This document shows, piece after piece, positions 8,119 through 15,199 of a stretch of 16,507 nucleotides of DNA; within the stretch, counting starts at the first letter, position 1, and each line of letters opens with the position of its first letter. The position numbers were made by a program, and so were the translations under genes. The notes beneath the pieces were generated by a model that worked only from the letters and a program-made list of their open reading frames with translations, ran no database searches and was not told where the DNA came from. Source of the stretch: Bog-159 sp035541265 (GTDB lineage: Bacteria > Acidobacteriota > Terriglobia > Bryobacterales > Bryobacteraceae); contig DATKNQ010000036.1 in NCBI GenBank assembly GCA_035541265.1, positions 1-16,507 of the forward strand, written 5' to 3'.

Positions 8119-8412
8119 ATGCAAATGCTCTCTTTGGCTCACGAAAGCGACGCGCCCCTTCCCGCCCCGCCGCAACAACTGGCTTGGACGATTATCAGCG
8201 GTCTGGTGCATGATATTCGTCAACCGCTCAGCGTGATCGAGGCTTGCGCGGATTATCTCGACTTGATCCTACCCGTGGCGGATGGCGCCGCGCGGTGCCA
8301 GTTGCAGTTACTCCAGCAGCAGGTCACGGATGCGAATCGCATTCTGCACGAGGCCTTGCTGCAGACGTACGAAGAAGAAGCGCCTGCCATGCATGCGGCT
8401 GCCGGCGGCTAG
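8119..8412 (+). CDS. Stand-alone histidine-kinase dimerisation/phosphoacceptor domain protein (97 aa)
   Basis: Residues 22-82 look like a HisKA dimerisation domain: an H-box LVHDIRQPLSVIEACADYL with the phosphorylatable H31 followed by D32, R34, P36 and L37, then a second amphipathic helix (CQLQLLQQQVTDANRILHEAL). The HATPase catalytic domain that normally follows is absent. The gene stops cleanly at 8412 and the next gene runs the other way, so this is not a simple truncation by a frameshift inside the window. It has no membrane segment or sensor domain. It could be a phosphotransfer protein, a decoy, or an adaptor that dimerises with a complete kinase. The neighbouring receiver-GGDEF protein is the obvious partner. 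Start choices are ATG at 8119 or 8125, and neither has a clear ribosome site. Its stop codon shares the CTAG tetranucleotide with the stop of the convergent P-loop gene. Confidence 0.72.
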   Translation: MQMLSLAHESDAPLPAPPQQLAWTIISGLVHDIRQPLSVIEACADYLDLILPVADGAARCQLQLLQQQVTDANRILHEALLQTYEEEAPAMHAAAGG

Positions 8413-9008
8413 AGACCAGCGCGCCGCACAAAGTCGACCAGCGCGGGGGTGACATAGTCCGGCGGACTCACGTTGAAGCGGGGTTTAGTGGCCCAAACCT
8501 CATGCGTCACGTTAGGCCAACGGGGCGCGCACCCCGGACGCCCGACCAGGACGCAGGCATCCGCCCGGCCAAGCAACCGTGCGCAGGAAGCCTTGAAGTC
8601 CTGCTTGGCGAAGTCCAGCACCGCGAAGTATAAGTCGGGCTTGATAAACTCCACGATGCTGTTGGACTCGATGATGAGGTTGCGGCTCGCGGCAGCGACC
8701 TGCCGCACGACCGGCAAAGCTTGCTCCAACTGTCCGGCGGCGGTGCGCATCCAGTACGACGCGCACGCTCCAGCCGAAAGAAAGCGGCCGGTATCAGAAC
8801 GGTTCGGACGCTCTTCGCGCGCGATGGAGTAAGGGTGCTCCGGCGCGAGGCAGCATCCGCACGGCTTGCCCGCCGCGGAGCACACCCCGTGTCCGAACTG
8901 GGTGATTTTCATCGCCGTCCACCCGGCCTCGGGCAAGGCACGGATCAGCCCCGCGACCACGGAGGTCTTGCCGATATCGCGCGAATGCCCGCCAACCACG
9001 ATGAGCAT
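8409..9008 (-). CDS. P-loop NTPase with Cys cluster, coupled to lpxD (199 aa)
   Basis: A Walker A motif opens the protein: GGHSRDIGKTS (G7, G13-K14-T15). Its G-x5-GKT spacing is like dethiobiotin synthetase and other SIMIBI-class NTPases, and the overall N-terminus (VVGGHSRDIGKTSVVAGLI) also recalls MobB. A cluster of four cysteines (C43, C50, C52, C53 in GVCSAAGKPCGCC) could bind a metal. LIIESNS (111-117) occupies the Walker B position. The start is fixed at 9008 because its ATG overlaps the lpxD stop in TGATG, a translational-coupling arrangement, and all P-loop features begin there. The longer open frame to 9344 is an lpxD shadow. The substrate is unknown: coupling to lpxD might suggest an envelope role, but the fold is more typical of cofactor or metal handling. 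It ends on a stop codon shared with the convergent HisKA gene. Confidence 0.8.
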   Translation of the reverse strand: MLIVVGGHSRDIGKTSVVAGLIRALPEAGWTAMKITQFGHGVCSAAGKPCGCCLAPEHPYSIAREERPNRSDTGRFLSAGACASYWMRTAAGQLEQALPVVRQVAAASRNLIIESNSIVEFIKPDLYFAVLDFAKQDFKASCARLLGRADACVLVGRPGCAPRWPNVTHEVWATKPRFNVSPPDYVTPALVDFVRRAGL

Positions 9009-10054
9009 CAGGATCGCGAAGCGGGCCCGTTCCCGGCCTCCAGCTCGGCCAAACGGCGTTTCATCTCGGCCAACTCGCGGCGCATCTCCGGCAGGCGCGC
9101 TAGGTTGGCGAGCTGTTCCAGATGTTCCTTCAACGGACGGGCCGGCGTGCCCCAAACCGTCTGCCCCGAACGCACGATCTTGGAAGTCAGGATGCCGCAC
9201 CCGGAGCCCAGTACCGCGCCCGACTCGATGCGCGCCTTGTCGCCTACTCCCACCTGCCCGCCGATCACGGCATAATCCTCCACCACCACGCCGCCTGAGA
9301 ATCCGGTCTGGGCAGCCACCACCACGTGCCGGCCGATCCGGCAATTATGCCCCACATGCACCATGTTATCGAGCTTGGTCCCTTCGGCGACGATGGTCAC
9401 TCCCAGCGCGGCCCGGTCCACACACGAATTCGCGCCAATCTCGACAAAATCGCCAATCTCCACGCGGCCCACCTGCGGAAACTTGTGGTAGCGGCCGTCC
9501 TCGAAAACATACCCGAAGCCGTCGGCGCCGATGACGCAGCCGGAGTGCAGGATCACGCTGCGTCCCAAATCCACATTGTCGTAAATCGTGACGTTGGCGT
9601 TCAGGACGCACCCCTCGCCCAGCACCACACGTTTGCCGATCACGCAGCCGGCGCCGATGCTGCTGGCCAACCCGATGCGGGTGCTGTCGCCGATATGGAC
9701 GTGCGGTCCGATGGCCACCAGGGCGCCGATCTGCACATCCTTGCCGATCACGGCAGTCGGATGAATGCCCGGCTTGATCTCCACGGTCGGGTAGAACCGG
9801 TTCATGGCGCGCGCGAAGGCGGTGCGGGGCTCGGACGCGTGGATCACGGTGCGGCGGCTGGAGCTCGGAAAATCCGGCGGCACGATCAGGCAGCCCGCCG
9901 CTGAAGAGTCCGCCTGCTGCATCGCCTTGCGGTTAGCGATGAAGGACAGCTCGCTGCCACCCGCGGTTTCGAGCGGCGCCACGCCGGTCAATTCCTTCTC
10001 GCCGTCGCCTTCGAAGGTGCAGCCCAACCATTCCGCCAGTTCACGAACGCGCAT
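9008..10054 (-). CDS. lpxD: LpxD, UDP-3-O-acylglucosamine N-acyltransferase (348 aa)
   Basis: LpxD adds the N-linked hydroxyacyl chain in the third step of lipid A synthesis, in the cytoplasm, using acyl-ACP. The N-terminal uridine-binding domain (1-95) contains LTGVAPLETAGGSELSFI and leads into a long left-handed beta-helix of hexapeptide repeats (about 96-300). GADGFGYVFEDGRYHKFPQVG (177-197) and VHVGHNCRIGRH, with the probable catalytic H236, are family signatures. The C-terminus ends in a charged coiled coil (LPEMRRELAEMKRRLAELEAG), the usual trimer-associated helix. Length is normal for the family. Its ATG lies only 5 bp from that of lpxA on the opposite strand, with no ribosome site possible in between, which suggests initiation on a leaderless or near-leaderless mRNA. 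The TGA stop overlaps the start of the P-loop gene. Confidence 0.98.
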   Translation of the reverse strand: MRVRELAEWLGCTFEGDGEKELTGVAPLETAGGSELSFIANRKAMQQADSSAAGCLIVPPDFPSSSRRTVIHASEPRTAFARAMNRFYPTVEIKPGIHPTAVIGKDVQIGALVAIGPHVHIGDSTRIGLASSIGAGCVIGKRVVLGEGCVLNANVTIYDNVDLGRSVILHSGCVIGADGFGYVFEDGRYHKFPQVGRVEIGDFVEIGANSCVDRAALGVTIVAEGTKLDNMVHVGHNCRIGRHVVVAAQTGFSGGVVVEDYAVIGGQVGVGDKARIESGAVLGSGCGILTSKIVRSGQTVWGTPARPLKEHLEQLANLARLPEMRRELAEMKRRLAELEAGNGPASRS

Positions 10055-10057
10055 GTC

Positions 10058-10070
10058 TTATGATACAAGC
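10058..10070. promoter_or_regulatory. Candidate shared bidirectional -10 element between lpxD and lpxA
   Basis: The 13 bases cttatgatacaag are almost identical to their own reverse complement (cttgtatcataag). They contain TATGAT on the plus strand (10059-10064) and TATCAT on the minus strand (10065-10060). These would place transcription starts near 10072 (plus) and 10054 (minus). The latter is exactly the lpxD ATG. No convincing -35 boxes are visible, so this is a hypothesis. Confidence 0.3.
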
Positions 10071-10839
10071 TGTGATTGCATCCACTGCTCGAGTCCATCC
10101 GGAAGCCAAGATCGCTCCGGACGTCACTGTCGGGGACTTCTGCGTCATTGAGCAGGACGTGGAGATCGGCGCCGGTTGCGTGCTGGAACCTTATGTATAC
10201 GTAAAGCGCTGGACCACCCTGGGAGAACGCAACCAGATTTCCGCCGGAACGGTCCTCGGCACGGACCCGCTCGACAAAGCTTTCTCCGGCGCGCGCAGTT
10301 ATCTCCGCATCGGAAGCCGGAATAAGATCCGTGAACATTACACGATATCGCGCGGCACGCAACCCGAATCCGTCACCGAGATCGGCGATGACAACTACAT
10401 CATGACTTCGGGCCACATCGCCCATAATTGCAAGGTCGGCAGCCACACGGTGATCTGCAGTTGCGCGCTGCTGGCCGGCTACGTGGAGGTCGAGGACCAG
10501 GCATTTATCTCGGGAGGCGTCGTCGTTCACCAGTATTCCAAGATCGGGCGGCTGGCGATGATCGGGGGCAACACCCGCGTCAATAGCGACGTGCCGCCGT
10601 TCTTTCTGTACTCCGGATTTAACGTAACTGCCATGGGTCTCAATCTGGTGGGACTGAAGCGGGCCGGTTACAAACATTCCGGCATTAGCGCGCTCAAGAA
10701 AGCTTATCGCCTTCTATACCGTTCCGGTCTGAAACTGGAAGAGGCACTGGCCCGCATCGAAACCGAAGTTGCCACCCCGGAGGCGCGCCACCTGGCCGAG
10801 TTTGTGCGGCGTAGCGAACGCGGCATCTGCCGCGAGTAA
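10060..10839 (+). CDS. lpxA: LpxA, acyl-ACP:UDP-GlcNAc O-acyltransferase (259 aa)
   Basis: LpxA carries out the first committed step of lipid A synthesis, moving a hydroxyacyl chain from ACP to the 3-OH of UDP-GlcNAc. The beta-helix begins at once (ARVHPEAKIAPDVTVGDFCVI). HIAHNC holds the catalytic His H122 (E. coli H125). HQYSKIGRLAMIGGNTRVNSDVPPF and the C-terminal helical domain (GLNLVGLKRAGYKHSGISALKKAYRLLYRSG) are diagnostic. Length fits the 262-residue E. coli enzyme. The N-terminus is four residues longer than E. coli LpxA if ATG 10060 is used. The in-frame GTG at 10072 would give the E. coli-like length and coincides with the predicted transcription start of the shared promoter. Neither has a Shine-Dalgarno. 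It lies head to head with lpxD, unlike the collinear lpxD-fabZ-lpxA order of many Gram-negatives, and is followed after 8 bases by a thioesterase gene. Confidence 0.98.
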   Translation: MIQAVIASTARVHPEAKIAPDVTVGDFCVIEQDVEIGAGCVLEPYVYVKRWTTLGERNQISAGTVLGTDPLDKAFSGARSYLRIGSRNKIREHYTISRGTQPESVTEIGDDNYIMTSGHIAHNCKVGSHTVICSCALLAGYVEVEDQAFISGGVVVHQYSKIGRLAMIGGNTRVNSDVPPFFLYSGFNVTAMGLNLVGLKRAGYKHSGISALKKAYRLLYRSGLKLEEALARIETEVATPEARHLAEFVRRSERGICRE

Positions 10840-10847
10840 CTGTCCCC

Positions 10848-11249
10848 ATGACATTCCAACAACTCAAAGAGTTTCTACAAGAGATTCCATTTAACGCGCA
10901 CGTAGGATTGCGTCTGACTCGTCTGCATAAGGACGGTGTGACTATCACTTGCGATCTGCGTCCGGAACTTCGCAACGGCTCCGGCGTGTTGCACGGCGGG
11001 GTGACGGCCACGCTGGCGGATGTCGCCGTCGGCATGGCACTGACTCGGCATCTCGGGCGTCTCCGCAGCGCGACAACCGTCGAAATGAAGGTTAACTACT
11101 TGCGCCCGGTCCAGCATGGAAGGATTACGGCGCGATCTCACTTGATTAAAATCGGCTCCCGGCTATGCTGTGGGCGCGTGGAGATCCTCGACAGCGAGAA
11201 GCGTCCGGCAGCGGCAGCGCTGGTTACCTACATGATCCTGGAACCGTAA
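10848..11249 (+). CDS. PaaI-type hotdog-fold thioesterase (133 aa)
   Basis: This is a small acyl-CoA/acyl-ACP thioesterase of the PaaI/4HBT hotdog superfamily. The signature NGSGVLHGGVTATLADVAVG (43-62) contains the conserved HGG (49-51) and catalytic-site D58. The following VEMKVNYLRPVQHGRITARS is the usual second strand-rich block. It lies 8 bases after the lpxA stop and is surely co-transcribed. Its position is where fabZ, another hotdog protein, is found in many lpx operons, but it lacks the FabZ signature HFPGxPxMPG, so it is not a dehydratase of that type. A role in clearing mischarged acyl-CoA or acyl-ACP is plausible but not shown by the sequence. The start is supported mainly by family length; the ribosome site is weak. 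Confidence 0.88.
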   Translation: MTFQQLKEFLQEIPFNAHVGLRLTRLHKDGVTITCDLRPELRNGSGVLHGGVTATLADVAVGMALTRHLGRLRSATTVEMKVNYLRPVQHGRITARSHLIKIGSRLCCGRVEILDSEKRPAAAALVTYMILEP

Positions 11250-11460
11250 CTGTCCGGTAAGTTGCCGCTGGAACACATTGAAAACGAGTTTAGTGAGGGT
11301 TTTCCTGCACAGATTGTGACGTAGCCCGGAAAATCGATCGCAGCGCGCGCGACGGATGTTGCCGGAAAATCTGATATCATGAAGGGGAATTTGATTTGCC
11401 CGCAAAACCTGGCCGTCGATTGTGCCTAGTCTGCTCGCTTTCAAATAACCAGGAGATCAT

Positions 11461-11793
11461 GTGAAGAAGATATTCGTAGGCAACTTGGATTTCAAAGCGA
11501 CGGAAGACTCGATCCGGGCGCTATTCGAGCAGCACGGTACCGTGGAGCGTGTCAGTCTAATGACGGACCGTGACACCGGCCGGTCGCGAGGCTTCGCTTT
11601 TGTGGAAATGACCGATTCAGCCGAGGCTGAACGCGCTATCGCCGCTCTGAATGGTTTTACCTTCGGAGGGCGGGCGCTCAACGTGAACGAGGCCCGTCCC
11701 AAGGTGGAGGGCAGCGGTGGCGGCGGTTTTCGCGGCGGACGTGGTGGTGGTGGCGGTGGTGGACCGCGCCAGCGCCGCGAACCCCGTTGGTAA
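11461..11793 (+). CDS. RRM-type RNA-binding protein with Gly-rich tail (110 aa)
   Basis: A single RRM domain fills residues 1-80: RNP2 IFVGNL (4-9) and RNP1 RGFAFVEM (43-50) with the aromatic residues F5, F45 and F47 that stack on RNA. The tail (about 84-110) is a Gly/Arg-rich, RGG-like low-complexity segment ending RQRREPRW. This architecture matches the cyanobacterial Rbp-type and acidobacterial RNA-binding proteins, often cold-induced. It probably binds single-stranded RNA and may act as an RNA chaperone. The start is a GTG fixed by an AGGAG site (11451-11455) five bases upstream. An ATG two bases earlier runs straight into TGA. The preceding 211-base gap contains two copies of ccggaaaatc (11326-11335, 11362-11371) but no convincing promoter. 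A small basic protein follows. Confidence 0.95.
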   Translation: MKKIFVGNLDFKATEDSIRALFEQHGTVERVSLMTDRDTGRSRGFAFVEMTDSAEAERAIAALNGFTFGGRALNVNEARPKVEGSGGGGFRGGRGGGGGGGPRQRREPRW

Positions 11794-11877
11794 GCGCATC
11801 ACCCCATGCTGTAACCTCAGCCGCAGCCAACACAGACTGCCCGGAACCGGCCGCGCGCAGAGCGAGAGAGGAACTTT

Positions 11878-12048
11878 ATGGCCATGAGATCGCGCACGAC
11901 TTTCAAAAAACGCCAGAAGGAACTTGCCCGCCAGGAGAAGCAACGCGACAAAGCTGCCCGGCGGCTCCAGCGCAAGCAGGAGAAAAACTCACCGGAATCC
12001 GACGAGACAGCCGCCGATATCGAACAACCGGCGGCTTCGGATCTATAA
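11878..12048 (+). CDS. Small highly basic protein (56 aa)
   Basis: A short frame begins ATG GCC ATG and encodes MAMRSRTTFKKRQKELARQE, continuing with KQRDKAARRLQRKQEKN (21-37) and an acidic C-terminal tail ending AASDL. The first two thirds form one long positively charged helix, probably a coiled coil or nucleic-acid-binding helix. AGAGAGGAAC just upstream is a good ribosome site. The codon pattern is like neighbouring genes, and the frame ends just before a GC hairpin. It lies 84 bases after the RRM gene on the same strand, so a shared transcript and an RNA-related role are likely. I recall similar small basic proteins being common in this lineage but cannot name a family. The function is unknown. 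Confidence 0.7.
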   Translation: MAMRSRTTFKKRQKELARQEKQRDKAARRLQRKQEKNSPESDETAADIEQPAASDL

Positions 12049-12049
12049 C

Positions 12050-12070
12050 GAGCGGGCCCCCGGCCCGCTC
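12050..12070. other. GC-rich hairpin between convergent genes
   Basis: A perfect 9-bp stem (gagcgggcc 12050-12058, ggcccgctc 12062-12070) has a 3-base loop. It sits two bases after the small basic gene stop and eight bases from the glutathione peroxidase stop. No T-run follows on either strand, so it is at best a weak bidirectional or Rho-assisted terminator and may mainly protect 3' ends. Confidence 0.55.
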
Positions 12071-12078
12071 TCCATCAG

Positions 12079-12612
12079 CTACTGGGCCAGCGCCTTTTCA
12101 ATCGCGGCAATCACTTTGGGATCGTCCGGCTTGACCGGCGACTCGAACCGCGCCAGGATACCTCCGTCTTTCCCGATCAGGAATTTGGTGAAGTTCCACT
12201 TGATGTCGCCGCCCGTGGACCTGGTCAGATACTCATAAAGCGGCGCAATATCCGTGCCCTTCACTGAGATCTTGGCGTACATCGGGAAGCTCACACTGTA
12301 CTTGCGCGTGCAGAAGGTCTTGATCTCTGCGTTGGTACCGGGTTCCTGCGCGCCGAAATTATTCGCCGGGAAACCCGCGATCACCAGGCCCTGGTCCTTG
12401 TATTTCTCGTAGACCGCTTCGAGTTCCGTGTACTGCGGTGTGAAGCCGCACTTGCTAGCCACGTTCACCAACAGCAAAACCTTTCCCTTGTAGGCGGCCA
12501 GCGGGGCCGGCGCGCCGTCGATGGAATTCAGGGTAAAGTCGTAGACACTGGTGGCGCCGAATAGCGCCGCAGCAAATATAAGTAACGAGGCGGACAACAG
12601 CATCTTGAGCAT
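12079..12612 (-). CDS. Exported glutathione-peroxidase-family protein (177 aa)
   Basis: This is a thiol peroxidase of the GPx family that reduces hydroperoxides. The active-site blocks are complete: NVASKCGFTPQY with peroxidatic C55, GFPANNFGAQEPG with Q89, and KWNFTKFLIG with W139 and N140. The catalytic residue is Cys, not selenocysteine. C101 in KTFCTRKY is the other cysteine of the mature protein. An N-terminal hydrophobic segment (MLKMLLSASLLIFAAALFGA) is a signal peptide, so it acts in the periplasm, where thioredoxin-like partners would be needed for recycling. I start at ATG 12612 (12603 is possible). The longer frame to 12801 reads through the upstream gene and is not credible. It is the last gene of a minus-strand run, 28 bases after the DUF4440 gene. 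Confidence 0.95.
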   Translation of the reverse strand: MLKMLLSASLLIFAAALFGATSVYDFTLNSIDGAPAPLAAYKGKVLLLVNVASKCGFTPQYTELEAVYEKYKDQGLVIAGFPANNFGAQEPGTNAEIKTFCTRKYSVSFPMYAKISVKGTDIAPLYEYLTRSTGGDIKWNFTKFLIGKDGGILARFESPVKPDDPKVIAAIEKALAQ

Positions 12613-12640
12613 GGAACCAGTATACGCATTCCGGTTCGGG

Positions 12641-13060
12641 TTAGCTGCTGGTGTGGTCGTGAATAATCTTCCATCCGGCGCGCGTCTGGCGCAGTACAAG
12701 CGTATAGCGGCCGGATGCGTCGCCTCCGCCGGCCGCGGTGCGCGCCAGATGAAACTCGCCGGTAACCAGCGCGTAGTCCCGCCCGAGCATGCGCACTTCA
12801 ATGTTCGAGAATGCCAGCGTTCCCATCGTTTCGCGCGTCGGGTAGGCCTTGCGGTAGCGGTTCAGAATGGCCTGGACTCCGCCGCGCACCCTCTCGCGGC
12901 CGACGAAGGTGGTGTCCGGCGAGTCGTCGTAGTAACCAGCGAACGCAGCCAGGTCGCCGCGATTCCAGGCCTCTTCGGAATGCGTGAGGACCGCGCGCAC
13001 CGCATCGGTCTGCGCGCAGAGCAAGGGTAACCAGCAGAAGAGCAAAGCGAAACGCAGCAT
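12641..13060 (-). CDS. Exported SnoaL-like/DUF4440 protein (139 aa)
   Basis: The protein has a signal peptide (MLRFALLFCWLPLLCA-Q) followed by one NTF2-like cone fold of the DUF4440/SnoaL type. AVRAVLTHSEEAWNRGDLAAF (20-40), YYDDSPDTTFVG, GGVQAILNRYRKAYP, RDYALVTGEFHL and the C-terminal GRYTLVLRQTRAGWKIIHDH are typical, and the final WKIIHDH strand is the family hallmark. Such domains bind small ligands or act as steroid-isomerase-like enzymes. The substrate cannot be told here. The gene starts 6 bases after the stop of the 710-aa gene and ends 28 bases before the peroxidase gene, so it belongs to the same transcript. The ribosome site is weak, suggesting coupling to translation of the upstream gene. 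Confidence 0.9.
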   Translation of the reverse strand: MLRFALLFCWLPLLCAQTDAVRAVLTHSEEAWNRGDLAAFAGYYDDSPDTTFVGRERVRGGVQAILNRYRKAYPTRETMGTLAFSNIEVRMLGRDYALVTGEFHLARTAAGGGDASGRYTLVLRQTRAGWKIIHDHTSS

Positions 13061-13066
13061 GTTCGA

Positions 13067-15199
13067 TTATGGCTCGATGGAACGGTTCCGTCCAGACTTA
13101 AACCAGAGCGGCGTGCGCCGTGCCGCGCCGCTGGTGGGATACCGGCCTTGCAACAACCGAAACGCGCGCTCTACCCAACCGTCCGTCGCGTCGTCGCCGC
13201 TACAGGCGTAGTGGCCCGCCTGCACCACGAGCGCGAGCGCCTCCGGAACACGCGCATCGTTCGGGTGCGCCTCAGCCCACTCGATGGTCTGCTTCGCCAA
13301 TAGCGTAGGAGCCGCCGGAGCTTCGGCGAGCACATCCCATTGCTTCTTGGCCGCGGCGCGTTCGTCCGCTGAGCGGAATGCGGCCTCGGGAGTGGCGCCC
13401 TGGTAGAGTAACTCGAGCGGCGCGTTCATCGGACGCCGGGAGGTGTCGACGGCGCACCACCAGTTGTCCCGGAAGTTGTCGATCTTCTGGTCCGGCGCGA
13501 GGCGCCCGGTTCCCGCATCCATCCAGGGGCGCATTCCCGGATCGTGCAAGAGCAGCCACGTCCCGGCGAATTGGCGTGTCATGTCGTCAGGCGCGGACAG
13601 GTACGCGTCAAGATAGGGCTTCAGATCTGGAGCGACCGCGGCGAGGGTCGCCGCGATGGCCAGGCCGGTTTTCACATCGTGCAGCAGGATCGCGCGTACC
13701 CACACGGCACGGGCGATTCGCATCTGCAAGTTCGGCGCGAGATCCCGACTGCGCGCGGCTTCGAGCAGCACCGGGAGCGGCGCCTCGCGATTCAGGATGT
13801 GCGCGGCATCCTCATCGAACTGGCGGATGCCGGCCTTTCGTTTACCGTCGTCGTTGTCGATGGCCGCTACCATGCGGGGGCCGAATTGCAGCATCTCGCC
13901 CCAGTCGCGCGCGAGGCGCATGCGGGATGCCAGGAACAAATTGCGGGCAGCCGCGGACAGCTTGCCGCCAAGAATCGCATCCAGTTGCGGGCGCGCGTCA
14001 GCAGGCGCGAGGAGCCGCGTCCAGTGGAATTCCACCGTCAAGAAGCCTGGCGAGGTGCGCGGAACCTGCGCCGCGGCCGCCATCAGATCCGCGTCCGGCG
14101 CACTGGCCCACGTCAGCGCTGCCACGAGCCACGGCAGCGAATGCGTGGCGCGCCATCGCACAAGCGCGTGATCGCCGGATGTGTAGTGCATGGCGGCGAT
14201 CCAATCGGTGAGGTCGTCGTTGAGCGGCGGCTGTTTGCCGCGGCTGTCATACTCGTCCCAAATGATCCGGTAATCGTTCATCACGGTGGCGACGTCCGTC
14301 TTTTGCGTGGCCACTTTGCGGGCCAGCTCGCCGAGCACGGCGTCACGATCCGTCTCGACGCGCAGAAATCCAATCAGGCCCCGGGCGCTGGCGTGCCACG
14401 GCGCGGCCTCGGGATCGGCGACGACTTTTTCCAACTGCGCTTGTGCCGCCGGCGCCGCGTGCGGATCGGATAGGGTGGCTTTGCGGACGAGCGTGCGCGC
14501 CGCCAGATACGGCGCAATGGCGTGCCAGGGGGAACTGCGGTCCGCGGCGATCCGCAGGAAATCGGCTTCGGCTGCATCAAACTTCCCGGCGTAGAATTCG
14601 GCCGCCGCGACCTGATAGGCGCGGTCCGCCCGCGTCCAGGCCGGAGCTACGGGAGGAAGCGACAGCGGAATCGACGGCGGCCCGCTGCAATTGGCGAAGA
14701 CCTGATCCTGGGCCGCGACCCATGCCCGCAAGTCATCGTGCGAATCGCCCGCTTGCATGCGCGCAGCCAACGTGGCGGCGGCGTTCCGGAAGGCATCGTC
14801 GCCACAGTTCAATATGTAGGCTTCACCCAGCCACTTGAATTGGTCGATATGCGCGAGCGGCGGCGCACCCACGGTCACGCGCGCCTGCAGCCAGATACCG
14901 ACTGGCACGGTATTCGGATAAAACAGGGCATCCCCAGCGGACGGCGGCGCGGTCAGCGTCTTCTGGTCGGTCTTGCTCAAGCCGATACCGGTGAGGTACC
15001 GGTAGGCCGCCATCAGGTAGATGCGCTTGTATTGCGGCTGCAGAATATCGAGCTGGCCGCTGAAGTAGCGCGCCTCATCGAGCGGCGCGGCGCGGCTGGT
15101 GAACACGGCCTCTGGCAGAAACGGGCCGCAACTCGACAAATCGTCTGGTGCGATCAACGCCGCAGCCAGCACGAACAGGATCAGAATGCGCTTTGCCAT
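13067..15199 (-). CDS. Large exported alpha-helical protein of unknown function (710 aa)
   Basis: This gene is not recognised as a named family. From the ATG at 15199 there is a signal sequence (MAKRILILFVLAAALIAP) ending in LSSCGPFLPEAVF. The LSSC (21-24) fits a lipobox on paper, but two aspartates just before it make this uncertain. The rest is largely helical, with many Ala/Leu/Arg helix pairs of TPR or solenoid type, for instance AYQVAAAEFYAGKFDAAEADFLRIAADRS (about 205-235) and the C-terminal ETL-like repeats. No catalytic motif is evident. The ATG start is supported by the signal peptide and an AAAGGT site. The longer frame to 15331 overlaps the DUF3142 gene. The start overlaps the end of the DUF3142 lipoprotein gene by 19 bases and the stop is 6 bases from the DUF4440 gene, so it is the second gene of a four-gene unit and may work with DUF3142 at the envelope. 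Confidence 0.85.
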   Translation of the reverse strand: MAKRILILFVLAAALIAPDDLSSCGPFLPEAVFTSRAAPLDEARYFSGQLDILQPQYKRIYLMAAYRYLTGIGLSKTDQKTLTAPPSAGDALFYPNTVPVGIWLQARVTVGAPPLAHIDQFKWLGEAYILNCGDDAFRNAAATLAARMQAGDSHDDLRAWVAAQDQVFANCSGPPSIPLSLPPVAPAWTRADRAYQVAAAEFYAGKFDAAEADFLRIAADRSSPWHAIAPYLAARTLVRKATLSDPHAAPAAQAQLEKVVADPEAAPWHASARGLIGFLRVETDRDAVLGELARKVATQKTDVATVMNDYRIIWDEYDSRGKQPPLNDDLTDWIAAMHYTSGDHALVRWRATHSLPWLVAALTWASAPDADLMAAAAQVPRTSPGFLTVEFHWTRLLAPADARPQLDAILGGKLSAAARNLFLASRMRLARDWGEMLQFGPRMVAAIDNDDGKRKAGIRQFDEDAAHILNREAPLPVLLEAARSRDLAPNLQMRIARAVWVRAILLHDVKTGLAIAATLAAVAPDLKPYLDAYLSAPDDMTRQFAGTWLLLHDPGMRPWMDAGTGRLAPDQKIDNFRDNWWCAVDTSRRPMNAPLELLYQGATPEAAFRSADERAAAKKQWDVLAEAPAAPTLLAKQTIEWAEAHPNDARVPEALALVVQAGHYACSGDDATDGWVERAFRLLQGRYPTSGAARRTPLWFKSGRNRSIEP

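Noticed and set aside
9009..9344. N-terminal extension of the P-loop protein
   Set aside because: It reads as Arg/Gly-rich antisense-like sequence inside lpxD. The Walker A begins right after ATG 9008, which is coupled to the lpxD stop.
12613..12801. N-terminal extension of the glutathione peroxidase
   Set aside because: It overlaps the DUF4440 gene and precedes an obvious signal peptide starting at 12612.
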